Positions 63,926-64,000 of a DNA stretch of 64,000 bases are shown here, in pieces. The first letter of the stretch is position 1. Every line of letters begins with the position of its first letter. Both the position numbers and the translations under genes were made by a program. The stretch covers positions 1 to 64,000 of the forward strand of contig JBDHRV010000002.1 in NCBI GenBank assembly GCA_039807745.1, written 5' to 3'. Origin of the DNA: JAEUMW01 sp039807745 (GTDB taxonomy: Bacteria; Pseudomonadota; Gammaproteobacteria; Burkholderiales; JAEUMW01). The notes beneath the pieces are model-generated. The model saw only the letters and a list, made by a program, of their open reading frames with translations, had not been told where the DNA came from and searched no databases.

Positions 63926-64000
63926 ATGACGAGGAAGGCAAAGCCGTCTGCGCTCCGGCGCCCGGAGGATACCGACGGGCGATTCAAGGCGCTGGTCCAG
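63926..64000 (+). CDS. Start of a probable PAS-domain protein (3' cut by window edge)
   Basis: Only 25 codons are visible, beginning MTRKAKPSALRRPEDTDGRF and ending with KALVQ. A GGGGG run lies a few bases upstream. The ending RFKALVQ is the way many PAS domains start (RFRALVENS-type), as in sensor kinases and diguanylate cyclases, so I infer a signalling protein. The rest lies outside the window, and the call is tentative. Confidence 0.45.
   Translation, partial: MTRKAKPSALRRPEDTDGRFKALVQ

Overview
The window is chromosomal DNA from a GC-rich Gram-negative proteobacterium, most likely a betaproteobacterium. The evidence is gene order: smc-zipA-ligA; the rpsB-to-rnhB superoperon for translation, isoprenoid and lipid A synthesis; pyrG-kdsA-eno-ftsB; a Pil-Chp chemosensory cluster; the yceD-rpmF-plsX-fab operon; and rluC divergent from rne. 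Nearly all of it is dense core genome. I see no transposase, phage gene, CRISPR array, rRNA operon or replication origin. It holds one tRNA gene and two CDSs cut by the window edges.

Layout. 1-6.9 kb (+): 3' end of smc, then zipA, ligA, galU, hpt, S-methyl-5'-thioinosine phosphorylase and peptide deformylase, closely packed. 6.9-10.3 kb (-): glnD and map. 10.4-25.5 kb (+): a promoter and structured leader, then rpsB, tsf, pyrH, frr, uppS, cdsA, dxr, rseP, bamA, skp, lpxD, fabZ, lpxA, lpxB, rnhB, a small membrane protein and a TrmH-type RNA methyltransferase. 26.3-27.3 kb (-): a DUF2892 membrane protein and a Crp/Fnr regulator, with a Crp/Fnr-type dyad between them. 27.3-31.5 kb (+): pyrG, kdsA, eno, ftsB from one clear sigma70 promoter. 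31.5-40.5 kb (-): pilG, pilH, pilI, pilJ and a very large pilL/chpA kinase, with a sigma54-like site upstream. 40.9-51.5 kb (-): one long run from yceD to tatD covering L32, phospholipid and fatty-acid initiation, folate, cell-wall and DNA-replication genes. 51.6-52.9 kb (+): maf and a tetrapyrrole-methylase-type methyltransferase. 52.9-55.5 kb (-): sppA, a HAD phosphatase and rluC. 55.5-58.6 kb (+): rne with a long leader and a good intrinsic terminator. Then uvrB (-), aromatic aminotransferase (+), an AsmA-like fusion protein (-), tRNA-Asn (+) and the first codons of a probable PAS-domain protein (+).

The genes interlock functionally. The 10.7-25 kb block supplies undecaprenyl-phosphate and isoprenoid precursors, CDP-diacylglycerol, outer-membrane protein assembly and lipid A. 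kdsA adds Kdo synthesis, and the fab operon supplies acyl-ACP for LpxA/LpxD and phospholipids. hpt beside the thioinosine phosphorylase makes a two-step purine salvage route. Many genes overlap by 1-4 bases (ATGA, GTGA, TTGA, TGATG), and TTG or GTG starts are common, so translational coupling is likely widespread.

I did not find an obviously new multi-gene system. The points most worth a second look are the Crp/Fnr-DUF2892 pair with its dyad, the 484-base region before pilG (sigma54-like site, tandem repeat, AT-rich palindrome), the absence of pilZ between holB and tatD, the degenerate Hpt-like modules of PilL, and the AsmA-like protein with an unusual N-terminal domain.
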